The notes: generated from the sequence alone by a model not told the origin. Positions 36,900 to 48,397 are shown, counted from the first letter of the stretch. The stretch: DNA of 64,000 nucleotides from Nocardioides marinus (GCF_013408145.1 NZ_JACBZI010000001.1:3424001-3488000); one strand, 5' to 3'. Numbers and translations: made by a program.

Positions 36900-37456
36900 C
36901 GGCCGGCAGCCTGGGCGGCGTCGAGCTGGGCGCGGGTCAGCACGGGGCGGACCTCCAGGCCCACGTCGGCGAGCGGGTTCTCCCCCTCGGGGCTGCGGTC
37001 GATGGCGCAGACGACCGTCTCGACGATCGCGCCCGCGGCCCGCAGCTCGCGGGTCGCGTCGCGGACGGCGCCACCGGTGGTGATCACGTCCTCGATCAGG
37101 GTGATCCGGCGACCGGAGACGTCGGGGCCCTCGGCGAGCTTGCAGGTGCCGTACTCCTTGGCCGTCTTGCGCACGAACAGCGCCGGCGTGCCCGTGAGCT
37201 GGGCGACCATCGTGGCGATCGGCACCCCGCCGAGCTCGAGCCCCCCGAGCAGCTCGGTGTCCTCGGGCAGCAGCGGCACCATCTGCTCGGCGACGCGGCG
37301 CAGCAGCGCGGGGTCGGCCTCGAAGAGGTACTTGTCGAAGTAGGTGTCGGCCACCTGCCCCGAGCGCAGCGTGAAGGTGCCGGTCAGGCGGCAGCGGGCG
37401 TCGATGTCGGCGGCCAGCGCCGGGTCCGTGGCGTTCGCGTCGGTCACGGGGCCCAT
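36896..37456 (-). CDS. pyrE: Orotate phosphoribosyltransferase
   Basis: 186-residue pyrimidine enzyme converting orotate and PRPP to OMP. Seen: GTFTLRSGQVADTYFDKYLFEADP, LGGLELGGVPIA, FVRKTAKEYGTCKLAEGP and the PRPP loop ITLIEDVITTGGAVRDA. It is first in a coupled pair with the DUF368 transporter. Its promoter overlaps that of the divergent aminotransferase. Confidence 0.96.
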   Translation of the reverse strand: MGPVTDANATDPALAADIDARCRLTGTFTLRSGQVADTYFDKYLFEADPALLRRVAEQMVPLLPEDTELLGGLELGGVPIATMVAQLTGTPALFVRKTAKEYGTCKLAEGPDVSGRRITLIEDVITTGGAVRDATRELRAAGAIVETVVCAIDRSPEGENPLADVGLEVRPVLTRAQLDAAQAAGR

Positions 37457-37496
37457 TCAACAGGGCCCGCAGCCGACCGTGTCTACGGTGGGGTGC

Positions 37497-38681
37497 ATGG
37501 TGGCCCCCGCAGATCGCTCCCTGCTCGCCTCGCGCCTGGCGGGGATCCCCCCGACGGTCTTCTCGGAGATGTCGGCACTGGCCGTGCGCACCGGCGCCGT
37601 CAACCTCGGGCAGGGCTTCCCCGACGTGGACGGCCCCTCGTCGGTGGTCGAGCAGGCGGTGCGCGCGCTGCGCGAGGGCGCCAACCAGTACGCCCCCGGC
37701 ATCGGGGTGCCCGCGCTGCGGCAGGCGGTCGCGCGCCACCAGCAGCGGCACCACGGGATCGAGCTCGACCCCGACACCGAGGTCTGCGTGACCACCGGGG
37801 CCACCGAGGGCATCGCGGCGGCGCTGCTCGGCCTGCTCGACCCGGGCGACGAGGTGATCGTGCTCGAGCCGTCGTACGACTCCTACGACGCGATGATCGC
37901 CATGACCGGCGGCGTACGCCGTGGGGTGACCCTGCACGCGCCCGACTTCCGCCTCGACGGCGACGCGCTGCGTGCGGCGGTCACGCCGCGCACCCGCCTG
38001 GTGCTGCTCAACTCCCCTCACAACCCGACCGGGACGGTCCTCACCCGCGAGGAGCTGCGGCTCGTCGCCGACGTGGCGATCGAGCACGACCTGCTGGTCG
38101 TGACCGACGAGGTCTACGAGCACCTGGTCTTCGACGGCCGGTCGCACGTCCCGCTCGCGGGTCTGCCGGGCATGCGCGAGCGGACCCTGACGCTCTCCAG
38201 CGTCGGGAAGTCGTGGTCGTTCACCGGCTGGAAGGTCGGGTGGGCGACCGGCCCGGCCCGGCTGGTCGCCGCGGTGCTCGCGGCCAAGCAGTGGCTGACC
38301 TTCACCTCCGGCTCTCCGCTGCAGCCCGCGGTCGCGTACGCCCTCGACCACGAGGCGGAGTGGCCGCTGGAGCTGGCGCGCGACCTGCAGGGGCGTCGCG
38401 ACCTGCTGCTGGAGGGGCTGCGCTCGCTGGGGCTCTCGCCGCGCACGAGCGAGGGCACCTACTTCACCGTCACCGACGTGGAGCACCTCGGCTGGGAGGA
38501 CGGTCGCGCCTTCAGCCTCGGCGTGGCCGAGCGGGCCGGCGTCGTCCCCATCCCGTTGCAGGGCTTCTACTCCGAGGACCCCGCCGCCGGGCGGCACCTG
38601 GTGCGCTGGGCCTTCTGCAAGACCCCCGACGTCATCACCGAGGGGATCGACCGGCTCTCCCGGGCTGACCTGGCCCGCTGA
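37497..38681 (+). CDS. PLP-dependent class I/II aminotransferase
   Basis: 394 residues. NLGQGFPDVDGPSSVVEQAV and NQYAPGIGVPALRQAV open the fold I enzyme; NSPHNPTGTVLT, VTDEVYEHLVFDG and SSVGKSWSFTGWKVGWATGP hold the PLP Asp/Tyr and the Schiff-base Lys. The pattern fits the kynurenine aminotransferase/YbdL (methionine, glutamine) branch. ATG 37497 lies 7 nt after TACGGT: probably leaderless. The end of the gene runs into a 13-bp tandem repeat. Confidence 0.88.
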   Translation: MVAPADRSLLASRLAGIPPTVFSEMSALAVRTGAVNLGQGFPDVDGPSSVVEQAVRALREGANQYAPGIGVPALRQAVARHQQRHHGIELDPDTEVCVTTGATEGIAAALLGLLDPGDEVIVLEPSYDSYDAMIAMTGGVRRGVTLHAPDFRLDGDALRAAVTPRTRLVLLNSPHNPTGTVLTREELRLVADVAIEHDLLVVTDEVYEHLVFDGRSHVPLAGLPGMRERTLTLSSVGKSWSFTGWKVGWATGPARLVAAVLAAKQWLTFTSGSPLQPAVAYALDHEAEWPLELARDLQGRRDLLLEGLRSLGLSPRTSEGTYFTVTDVEHLGWEDGRAFSLGVAERAGVVPIPLQGFYSEDPAAGRHLVRWAFCKTPDVITEGIDRLSRADLAR

Positions 38682-38708
38682 CCTGCCCCGCTGACCTGCC
38701 CCGCTGAC
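38664..38708. repeat. 13-bp tandem repeat overlapping a gene end
   Basis: GCTGACCTGnCCC occurs about three and a half times, beginning inside the last codons of the aminotransferase gene and running past its stop. Confidence 0.65.
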
Positions 38709-38721
38709 CGGCTCGTGCGAC

Positions 38722-38743
38722 AGCGCGGCCCATGGCCCGCGCT
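38722..38743. terminator. AGCGCGG...CCGCGCT palindrome
   Basis: A near-perfect palindrome centred on CCATGG between the convergent aminotransferase and membrane-protein genes; probable shared terminator. Confidence 0.4.
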
Positions 38744-38769
38744 CGGACACACGAGGCGGTGGTGAGGCG

Positions 38770-39951
38770 TCAGCGGCGGTACCACTCCCGCACCTCGGGC
38801 CGGATCAGCAGCGCGAGGCTGCCGGCGGTCGCCGCCAGGGCGATCACGGCCACGAAGGCGCCCAGCACGGTCACGGCCAGGAACAGCCCGGCCGAGAGCC
38901 CGGCGGAGATGCACAGCAGGACCCACGCCCACGACCGGCCGACCCACGCGAGCACGGCCAGGCCGGCGGCCAGCAGGGCCCACAACCCGAAGCCGGCCAG
39001 CACCACGAACAGCGCGATCCGCACCTGCTCGGTGGTCACCTCGCCGGCCATCGAGGGGTTCTGGTCCATCGCCTGCTGGATCGCCTCGTCGACCAACGAC
39101 GGGTCGACGGCCATCGCCACGACGCTCAGCCCGAGACCGAGCAGCACCATCGCGCAGGTCACCCACGTGATCACCAGCCCCGCCCTCAGCGGCTGCGGAG
39201 CGGGTCCCCGCGGGGCGCGGTCGCCGGCGGCGTACGGCGGCAGCTGCTGGGGCCAGGTCCCACCCTGCGGCCCGGGGAACTGGCCGGGCTGCTGGCCCGA
39301 CTGCTGGTCGGGCTGCTGAGCGGTGCCCTCGGTGGGCTGCTGGCCGAACCCGGAGTACGGCGCGGGGCCGGCGTCACCGGCGCCGCCCTGCCCCTGCGGG
39401 GGGCCGGGCGGGGGCCAGCCACCGGGGGCGCCGGGGGCGCCCGAGGGCCGGTCGGCCCCGTCGGACCCGCGGTCGCGGCGCGCGTCGTCGGGCGGGCGGA
39501 GGTAGCGCTCGGGGACCGGGTCGCCGTTGACCCACGCGCGCGCCGGCTGCAGCCACAGCACCACCGCCGCAGCGGCCACCAGCGAGGTGGTGAACCCACC
39601 GGTGACGAAGCCGGCGAGGAACATCGGGACGGCCAGGACCGTGAGCACCAGGCGGGCGGGGCGGCTGCGCTGCATGACCTGCCAGCCCAGGATCGCGGTG
39701 GCCGCGGCCATGGCGCCGGTCGCGGTGGCGATGACCCGGATCAGGTCGAGGACCGTGCTGACCTCCAGCCCGAGACCGTCGGCGGGCGGCTCGGAGAGCA
39801 GCTCCTCGAGACCACGGCGGGTCTCCAGGGAGTCCAGCGAGCCGATCTGGGCGAAGACGGAGAGGATCACCAGGACCGAGCCGAGGATCGTCACCCACCC
39901 GGCCATCGTCACCTGGCGGGGGCGGTCGTGGGGGTTCGGCACGGACCCCAT
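38770..39951 (-). CDS. Membrane protein with Pro/Gln-rich cytoplasmic linker
   Basis: 393 residues. Four helices in the first half (from about residue 15), then a disordered stretch rich in P, G and Q (about 195-265: PPPGPPQGQGG...QQPDQQSGQQPGQ), then a second block of helices and a short WYRR tail. No named family recognised; such proteins are common in Nocardioides. The start ATG at 39951 (MGSVPNPHDRP) was chosen because the upstream reading frame is Arg/Pro shadow sequence. Confidence 0.7.
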   Translation of the reverse strand: MGSVPNPHDRPRQVTMAGWVTILGSVLVILSVFAQIGSLDSLETRRGLEELLSEPPADGLGLEVSTVLDLIRVIATATGAMAAATAILGWQVMQRSRPARLVLTVLAVPMFLAGFVTGGFTTSLVAAAAVVLWLQPARAWVNGDPVPERYLRPPDDARRDRGSDGADRPSGAPGAPGGWPPPGPPQGQGGAGDAGPAPYSGFGQQPTEGTAQQPDQQSGQQPGQFPGPQGGTWPQQLPPYAAGDRAPRGPAPQPLRAGLVITWVTCAMVLLGLGLSVVAMAVDPSLVDEAIQQAMDQNPSMAGEVTTEQVRIALFVVLAGFGLWALLAAGLAVLAWVGRSWAWVLLCISAGLSAGLFLAVTVLGAFVAVIALAATAGSLALLIRPEVREWYRR

Positions 39952-40018
39952 TCCAGCAGACCCCTGGGCGCGGGACGCCGCCGCAGGGGGCCGGGGCGTC
40001 GACCGGGATGATGGGCGG

Positions 40019-40771
40019 GTGCTCCCCCTCTCCCTCGGCACCGGCCGCGCCGGCGCGCTCACGGCGGACTGCTCGGCGTGCACCGGGCTGTGCTGCGTCC
40101 TGCTGCCCTACCGACGCGACCAGGGGTTCGGGGCGGACAAGCCCGGCCAGGTCCCCTGCCTGCACCTGCTGGGCGACGACCGCTGCGGTATCCACGCCGA
40201 CCTCGTCGAGCGGGGCTGGTCGGGGTGCGCGACCTTCGACTGCTTCGGCGCCGGCCAGCAGGTCACCGCGGTGACCTACGAGGGTCGCTCGTGGCGCGAG
40301 GTCGAGGACCTCGGCGAGATGGCGGCCGTCCTCTCGGCCCAGCGGCTGCTCCACGAGATGCTGCTGCACCTGGAGGAGGTGGCCCGTCGCTCCCCCGACC
40401 CCGAGGCGGAGGCGCTGGCCGGCCGGCTCTGGACGCTGCGGGACGCCACCCCGCTCGACCTGCTCACCGCCGACCTCGACGAGCTGCACGAGACCTGCGG
40501 AGGACTGCTGGCCGCCGCCTCGGCACGCGTGCGGGGCCCCGGTCGCCCGGACCACTCCCGCGCCGACCTCGCCGGCGCGGACCTGCGCGGCACGGACCTG
40601 CACGGCGCCTCGTTGCGTGGGGCGCTGCTGATCGGCGCCGACCTCTCGGGCGTCGACCTCGGCCCCGCCGACCTGCTGGGCGCCGACCTGCGCGGAGCGG
40701 ACCTGCGCGGCACCCGGCTCGACGACGCCCTCTTCCTCACCGGCCCCCAGCTCGCCGCCGCCCGCCGCTGA
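40019..40771 (+). CDS. Cys-cluster (YkgJ-like) protein fused to pentapeptide repeats
   Basis: 250 residues. The N-terminal ~75 residues hold a cysteine set (CSACTGLCC, PCLHLLGDDRC, GCATFDCFGAGQ) like the Fe/Zn-chelating YkgJ family; a helical middle follows; residues ~180-240 are about ten pentapeptide units (ADLRG, TDLHG, ADLSG, ADLLG). Such repeats form right-handed quadrilateral helices that in some proteins mimic DNA. Function unknown. The GTG start is inferred from position 6 nt after GATGAT; no Shine-Dalgarno. Followed directly by the 42-bp palindrome array. Confidence 0.8.
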   Translation: MLPLSLGTGRAGALTADCSACTGLCCVLLPYRRDQGFGADKPGQVPCLHLLGDDRCGIHADLVERGWSGCATFDCFGAGQQVTAVTYEGRSWREVEDLGEMAAVLSAQRLLHEMLLHLEEVARRSPDPEAEALAGRLWTLRDATPLDLLTADLDELHETCGGLLAAASARVRGPGRPDHSRADLAGADLRGTDLHGASLRGALLIGADLSGVDLGPADLLGADLRGADLRGTRLDDALFLTGPQLAAARR

Positions 40772-40796
40772 GTCGGTCGGTCCGGCACGGCAGCGC

Positions 40797-41124
40797 CGAA
40801 CCGGCGTATTGATACGTCGGCTCGGCGGGAACACGGGTCGAACCGGCGTGTTGATACGCCGGCTCGGCGGGAACACGGGTCGAACCGGCGTATTGATACG
40901 CCGGCTCGGCGGGAACACGGGTCGAACCGGCGTATTGATACGCCGGCTCGGCGGGAACACGGGTCGAACCGGCGTATTGATACGCCGGCTCGGCGGGAAC
41001 ACGGGTCGAACCGGCGTATTGATACGCCGGCTCGGCGGGAACACGGGTCGAACCGGCGTATTGATACGCCGGCTCGGCGGGAACACGGGTCGAACCGGCG
41101 TATTGATACGCCGGCTCGACCCGA
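40797..41124. repeat. Eight-unit 42-bp tandem array of the CCGGCGTAT palindrome (family C)
   Basis: Palindromes start at 40801, 40843, 40885, 40927, 40969, 41011, 41053 and 41095, exactly 42 nt apart. Each has CCGGCGTAT and ATACGCCGG arms around TG (first two copies with one substitution each) and the inter-unit sequence CTCGGCGGGAACACGGGTCGAA is constant. No variable spacers, so not a CRISPR. It separates the convergent pentapeptide and clpB genes. Confidence 0.95.
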
Positions 41125-41161
41125 TCGACGGTGGGCCGGGGGCGGGACGACCGGCGGTGGG

Positions 41162-43753
<2,592 letters not shown>

Positions 43754-43816
43754 GGGTGTCTCCTCCTCGACGACTGGCGGGACCGAGTGTGGCTCCCACC
43801 TCGTGCAACGCACCAC

Positions 43817-43841
43817 AAGTTGAGTCTGTTCCACTCAACTT
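43817..43841 (-). promoter_or_regulatory. HAIR element (HspR operator) of clpB
   Basis: AAGTTGAGT-N7-ACTCAACTT, perfect 9-nt arms, closely matching the HAIR consensus CTTGAGT-N7-ACTCAAG. HspR, encoded at 51826-52275, is the expected repressor. Confidence 0.9.
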
Positions 43842-44014
43842 ATCTGAATTCTCCCGGCATGACCCGTTCGGGTCCACCCCTCCCCTCCGATCGGCCGGTC
43901 CACCCCGGGGGACGTGACGAAAGTGTGCATTCCACTCGCCCCGGGGACCGCTCGCGCCTACCGTGTGCGGCAGGCCACCTCGCCTGGGGAGACGGGGTGT
44001 GGGAGGGAGACCCC

Positions 44015-44776
44015 GTGACTGCCTGGTCGCAAGACACCCTGACGCTGCTCGCGCACGCCGTGCACTACGCACTGGTCGCCGGCGGCCTCATCGGTCTGGG
44101 CTGGCTGCTGGTGCCACACCTGGTGACCCCGCACGCCCCGGGGAGCCCCCGTCCCACGGCACCGGGCGAGCACGAGCTGCGCATCGCCGCACTGCGCAGC
44201 GCCGCCGCCACGGGCCGACTCGCCACCCTGGCGCCGCCCGCCGCCGGCATCGTCGCCCCCGTCCGGTCGACCCCCGCGGCCACGGCCGCACCGGAGGTGT
44301 CACTGCTGCTGCCGCTCGCGATCGTCGCGAGCACCGCCGCTGCGGGGGTGCACGCCGCGATGGGTCCCCTGCACTTCCGCGAGGCCACGCTGTTCGGCCT
44401 GTTCTTCGCCACCGCCGCCGTGGCCCAGCTCGGGTGGACCGCCCTCGCGCTGCGCTCGATCACCCCCGCCCTGCTGCGGGTCGGCGTGGCCCTCAACCTC
44501 GGGTGCGTCGTCCTGTGGGCGACCACCCGGGCCTGGGGACTGCCCCTGGGCCTCATGCCCGCGCCCGAGCCGGTGGGTCCCTGGGACCTCGCGGCCGTGG
44601 CGTGGGAGCTCGGGGTGGTCGCCGCGTGCGCAGTCCTGCTGCGCGCCCGTCCACCCGCGTCGTACGCCGGTCTCCGGCTGCCGGCGTGGGTCGACTGGCA
44701 CCGCGGGGCCCGGGCGGTCGCCGTCGCCTCCGTGCTGGCGCTGCTGACGCTCTCGTTGAGCGGGGCCGGCGGATGA
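44015..44776 (+). CDS. Six-helix membrane protein of unknown family
   Basis: 253 residues with about six hydrophobic helices, Ala/Leu-rich, and a His-Gly-rich loop (ASTAAAGVHAAMGPLHFREATLFGLFF). GGAGG precedes the GTG start. It is followed by two signalling-type genes at 73 nt and then by overlap, so the three probably form one unit. The VHAAMGPLHF block, with paired His residues in helices, could bind a metal or heme; that is inference. Confidence 0.65.
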   Translation: MTAWSQDTLTLLAHAVHYALVAGGLIGLGWLLVPHLVTPHAPGSPRPTAPGEHELRIAALRSAAATGRLATLAPPAAGIVAPVRSTPAATAAPEVSLLLPLAIVASTAAAGVHAAMGPLHFREATLFGLFFATAAVAQLGWTALALRSITPALLRVGVALNLGCVVLWATTRAWGLPLGLMPAPEPVGPWDLAAVAWELGVVAACAVLLRARPPASYAGLRLPAWVDWHRGARAVAVASVLALLTLSLSGAGG

Positions 44777-44849
44777 CACCGCACCAGGGCGCCGCACGCA
44801 CCGCGCACGACCCCACGGACCTGACCACGAGCGAGAGGAGGTAACCACC

Positions 44850-45497
44850 ATGGAACCCTGGGTCATCGGCATGATCTGCAACGGCATCATCGCCACCGCC
44901 TACGTCTTCATCTCCCTGGCGATCACCGTGCCGCTCGCCCGGTCCGGCCAGCTGCGCAGCAACCCGCTGGGCGCCGCCACCGCGTCGATCTTCTTCTCCT
45001 GCGCCGTCCACCACGGCATCCACTCCGTCCACATGGCCCTGCCCTCGCTGGGCATCGACGACCCGCAGGGCTACGCCATGCGTGAGGCGTGGGACTGGCC
45101 GCTGTCGCTGTGGGACGTCGTCGGCGCGGTCGTCGGCGTCTACTACTGGACGCTGCGCCGCAACTACTCCTCGCTCATGGAGGGCGCCCAGCTCTTCCAG
45201 GACCTGCGCCAGCGCGAGCAGCAGGCCCTCGAGCTCAACGACACCGTCCTGCAGGGACTGGTCGTCGCCAAGATGGCCCTCGACCTCGACGACCGCCAGC
45301 GTGCCCAGGAGTCGCTGACCGTCTCGATCGACTCCGCCAGCCGGATCATCACCGATCTCCTGGGCAGCAGCTACCACGCGCTCGACCTGGTCCGCAGCAG
45401 CGCGGCCACCGTCGGTGCGGACGCTTCCCCCGACCCGTCGGTCGCCACCGAGCCGAACGACGACCGACCGCAGCAGAAGGACCCCGAGAGGCCATGA
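44850..45497 (+). CDS. Membrane protein with DHp-like helix lacking the phospho-acceptor His
   Basis: 215 residues: three or four membrane helices (to about residue 100), then a cytoplasmic helical hairpin resembling a HisKA_3-type dimerisation domain. Where such kinases have HD, this has N130-D131 (LNDTVLQGLVVAKMALDL), and there is no ATPase domain, so it cannot act as a kinase by itself. The membrane part contains VHHGIHSVHMALP, four His in two helices. Strong GGAGG before ATG. The stop overlaps the next start in ATGA. Confidence 0.7.
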   Translation: MEPWVIGMICNGIIATAYVFISLAITVPLARSGQLRSNPLGAATASIFFSCAVHHGIHSVHMALPSLGIDDPQGYAMREAWDWPLSLWDVVGAVVGVYYWTLRRNYSSLMEGAQLFQDLRQREQQALELNDTVLQGLVVAKMALDLDDRQRAQESLTVSIDSASRIITDLLGSSYHALDLVRSSAATVGADASPDPSVATEPNDDRPQQKDPERP

Positions 45498-47131
45498 CCA
45501 TGAGCGCCGCCACCCGCGTACGACCCCTCCGCACGGTGATCATCGACGACACCGCGGACCTGCGCGACCTGCTGCGCCTCGCCCTGAACCGCGGCGGCTT
45601 CGACGTGGTGGGCGAGGCCGGGGACGGGAAGGCCGGGATCGACCTGGTCCGCACCGAGCACCCCGACGTCGTCCTGCTGGACCTGTCGATGCCCGTGATG
45701 GACGGCCTCGAGGCACTGCCCACCATCCGCCGCACCGTGCCCGGCGCGAAGATCATCGTGCTCTCCGGCTTCGGGGCCACCCAGATGTCCGAGCGCGCCC
45801 TGGCCAACGGCGCCGACGGGTACGTGCAGAAGGGTGCCTCGCTGGACTCCATCCTCGACTACGTCCGCGACATGACCAGCGGCTCCAAGCCCAGGCCCGC
45901 CCGCTCGCTGTCGGTCGTCCCGCCGCTCGAGGTCCCCGAGAGCATGGCCCCCCAGCCGCCGACCTTCGGCCAGGCCGACCCCGAGGCACGGGCGGGGACC
46001 TCGCCCCAGCCGATCCCCGGCGGCGCGGCCGGGCACCTGCCCGCCCCCGCCTCGCCCAGCTCCCCGGCCACCCCCGGCGGCGTCGCCGCCTCCTCGATCT
46101 CCTGGTGGCAGGCGATGAGCATGGCACCGGTGGGGATCCTCGAGCTCGCCGACGAGCCGCTCTTCCGCATCGTCTACGCCAACACCACCGCCCAGCGGCT
46201 GCTGGTCAACAAGACCAGCCCCGGCACGCCCCTCGGGTTCAGCGCCCCCAACCTCGCCACCCTGGTGGCCTACCACCGCCTCGACGCCGACGCGTCGTTC
46301 GAGGTCGAGCTCGACGGCGGCACCTGCCGGGCCACCATCCGGCGTACCGGCTGGTCGTTGCTGGTCTACCTCGACTCCACCTCCGACGACGTCGCCCTGC
46401 TGCGGCGGGCGATCGCGACCACCGCCCACGAGATCCGCGGGCCGGTCGCGGTCATCTGCGGCATCGCGGAGGCCAGCGGCTGGGACGGCGAGGAGCAGCT
46501 CGACACCGAGATGCAGGCGCGCTTGATGTCCTCGGTGGCCCGCCAGGCGCGGATGCTCGACTCCATCACCGCCGACCTGCTGACCGCGGCGCAGATCCAG
46601 CGCGGCACGCTGCGCATCGACCTCGCCCCGCTGGACCCGCGCACCGTCGTGGAGTCGGTGGCCGGCGACCGCTACGGCATCGACGTCGAGGTCACCGTCG
46701 AGGACGACCGGATGGTGCGCGCCGACCCGTTGCGCCTGGAGCAGATGGTGAGCAACCTGCTGGGCAACGCCATCAAGTACGGCGAGGCGCCGTACACCAT
46801 CCGCATCCGCCCCGACGACCAGCACGACGACCACGTCGCCATCGACGTCGTCGACCGGGGCGCCGGGGTGCCCGAGGAGTTCCGCGCGCAGCTGTTCAAG
46901 GAGTTCTCGCGCGCGACCGGCACGGTCGCCACCGGCACCGGCCTGGGCCTCTACGTCGTCCGCACGCTCGCCGAGGCGCAGAACGGCGACGTCTCCTACC
47001 GGCCGGGCCAGTACGGCGGCTCGGTCTTCACGATCTCCCTGATGGCGGTCGACGAGCCGCCGCTCTCCGAGCCGCCCGTGGAGGGAGCGGGCGGACCGGC
47101 CCTGAGGGACCCGTCTCCAGACCAGTCCTAG
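45494..47131 (+). CDS. Receiver-PAS-histidine kinase hybrid protein
   Basis: 545 residues, soluble. Receiver domain ~12-130 with D18/D19, phospho-acceptor D63 (LLDLSMPVMDG) and K113; a Pro-rich linker (~140-195); a PAS-like segment (~200-290, VGILELADEPLFRIVYANTTAQRLL); DHp with H312 in TAHEIRGPVAV; and an HATPase with NLLGNAIKYGE, DRGAGVPEEF and GTGLGLYVVRTL. The receiver at the N-terminus of the kinase is unusual order. It is translationally coupled (ATGA) to the His-less membrane protein upstream, its probable sensor partner. Confidence 0.85.
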   Translation: MTMSAATRVRPLRTVIIDDTADLRDLLRLALNRGGFDVVGEAGDGKAGIDLVRTEHPDVVLLDLSMPVMDGLEALPTIRRTVPGAKIIVLSGFGATQMSERALANGADGYVQKGASLDSILDYVRDMTSGSKPRPARSLSVVPPLEVPESMAPQPPTFGQADPEARAGTSPQPIPGGAAGHLPAPASPSSPATPGGVAASSISWWQAMSMAPVGILELADEPLFRIVYANTTAQRLLVNKTSPGTPLGFSAPNLATLVAYHRLDADASFEVELDGGTCRATIRRTGWSLLVYLDSTSDDVALLRRAIATTAHEIRGPVAVICGIAEASGWDGEEQLDTEMQARLMSSVARQARMLDSITADLLTAAQIQRGTLRIDLAPLDPRTVVESVAGDRYGIDVEVTVEDDRMVRADPLRLEQMVSNLLGNAIKYGEAPYTIRIRPDDQHDDHVAIDVVDRGAGVPEEFRAQLFKEFSRATGTVATGTGLGLYVVRTLAEAQNGDVSYRPGQYGGSVFTISLMAVDEPPLSEPPVEGAGGPALRDPSPDQS

Positions 47132-47158
47132 AGCCGTTCCGCAGTTCAGGGAGCACCG

Positions 47159-47195
47159 ACCCCTGGCCACCCCCGGGCGGGGCGTGGTCAGGGGT
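47159..47195 (+). terminator. 12-bp hairpin after the hybrid kinase gene
   Basis: ACCCCTGGCCAC (47159-47170) pairs with GTGGTCAGGGGT (47184-47195), one mismatch, 27 nt after the stop. Confidence 0.6.
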
Positions 47196-47280
47196 CCGGC
47201 TACGACGTGAGCGCAGCGAACGTGGCTGCCGGGGGCGTCCGAGGCAGCACCTGAGCGCAGCGAAGGGGCGCGGCCGAGGA

Positions 47281-47334
47281 GGTCGAGCAGCGGCGCGCCT
47301 GAGCCTGCGAAGGCGCGACCCGCGTGACGAGACC
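47281..47334. repeat. Extragenic palindromic repeat, family A, copy 2
   Basis: GGTCGAGCAGCGG, stem CGCGCCT (47294-47300), 10-nt loop, stem AGGCGCG (47311-47317), then ACCCGCGTGACGAGACC. It differs from copy 1 at two stem pairs, both compensated. It lies between the convergent kinase and DUF4393 genes. Confidence 0.7.
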
Positions 47335-47383
47335 GCGGTCGATGCCCGAAGTGGTCCGTCCGGCACCAGCGGGCGGACTGAGG

Positions 47384-48397
47384 TCAGTCCGGGGCGGGCT
47401 CGCCGCTATGCGCCTCCGGGGGCGCCTGGTGGGCGGGGAAGGTCCGGGCGGCGGCCTGCTCGTCGACCAGCACGGTGCGGCAGAAGTCCTCGCCGAAGGG
47501 CGTGAGGTGGATGCTGCGACGCACGACCTTCGCGAACTTCACCGAGTGCATCGCGGCGAGCACGTCGGGCTGCGCCTCGACGACCTGGTACTCCAGCGGG
47601 TCGCGCAGCGGCTCGCGTGAGAACCACACCAGGCCGAGCCGGTGCAGGTTGTTGAGGTAGGCCGGGACCTGGTCCACGAAGCGCGCCCCCGAGCGGGCGC
47701 CGATCATCGTCAGCCCCGGCGCGATCAGCTGGCTGGAGACCATCCCGATCGGCCCTCCGGTGCGCACGTCGACACTGGGCTGCGGGCCCTTCTCGAGCAG
47801 CAGCACCAGGATGCGCGCCTCGTCGGGGGCGAGCTCGCTGAGGATCCGTTCGTACGCCGGGTGGCCGGCCTCGCTGGACCACACGTCCCGGGAGCGCTCG
47901 AGGAGCTCCGCGCCCCGCTCGCGCAGCGACTGCGACTGGGGCTCGTCCCGATCCACCAGCCCGCCGGGCACGACCGGGCTCCCGGAGCGACCGGTCGGCT
48001 CGCGGACCGCGCCGAGCGACTCCGCGGCGCGCAGCAGCGCCGTACCGACGGGGGTGCCGGCGCTGACCGCGCGGGCCAGGTCGGAGACGACCTGCGCGGC
48101 CTCGGTGGCCTCCTGGGCCAGGTGGGCGGCCTCCTCGCGGTCGGTGGCCGCCCGGGCCAGGCGCTTGGCGGAGCGGACGTAGCTGCGCACGCCCCACTCG
48201 CCGGTGTGCCAGGCCGCGGACGCGGCGACGCGCGCCAGGCCGGGCAGGGCCTCCACGACGGGCGCGACCTGCTCGGCCAGGGCCCGCGCGGACTCCGTCT
48301 CCGCCCGGGGCTCCACCCGGGGCTCGACCCGCGGCTCGACCCGGGGACCCACGGTGGGCCCGGCGGCGCCGGGGCGTCGCTCGGTGCCGCTGCTCAT
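47384..48397 (-). CDS. Abi-alpha (DUF4393) family protein
   Basis: 337 residues. The C-terminal ~170 residues (ERILSELAPDEARILVLLLEKGPQPSVDVRTG...FVDQVPAYLNNLHRLGLVWFSREPLRDPLEYQVVEAQPDV...HLTPFGEDFCRTVL) match the DUF4393/Abi-alpha type, a winged-helix-like domain first noted in abortive-infection proteins. The N-terminus has a VEPR tandem (three units) and an Ala-rich helical region. The start overlaps the DUF445 stop in ATGA (48394-48397), so both are made together. Role in phage defence is not shown. Confidence 0.75.
   Translation of the reverse strand: MSSGTERRPGAAGPTVGPRVEPRVEPRVEPRAETESARALAEQVAPVVEALPGLARVAASAAWHTGEWGVRSYVRSAKRLARAATDREEAAHLAQEATEAAQVVSDLARAVSAGTPVGTALLRAAESLGAVREPTGRSGSPVVPGGLVDRDEPQSQSLRERGAELLERSRDVWSSEAGHPAYERILSELAPDEARILVLLLEKGPQPSVDVRTGGPIGMVSSQLIAPGLTMIGARSGARFVDQVPAYLNNLHRLGLVWFSREPLRDPLEYQVVEAQPDVLAAMHSVKFAKVVRRSIHLTPFGEDFCRTVLVDEQAAARTFPAHQAPPEAHSGEPAPD

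Noticed and set aside
40797..41124. CRISPR array
   Set aside because: The repeats are evenly spaced, but the inter-repeat sequence is identical each time and no cas genes are near, so it is a tandem palindrome array.
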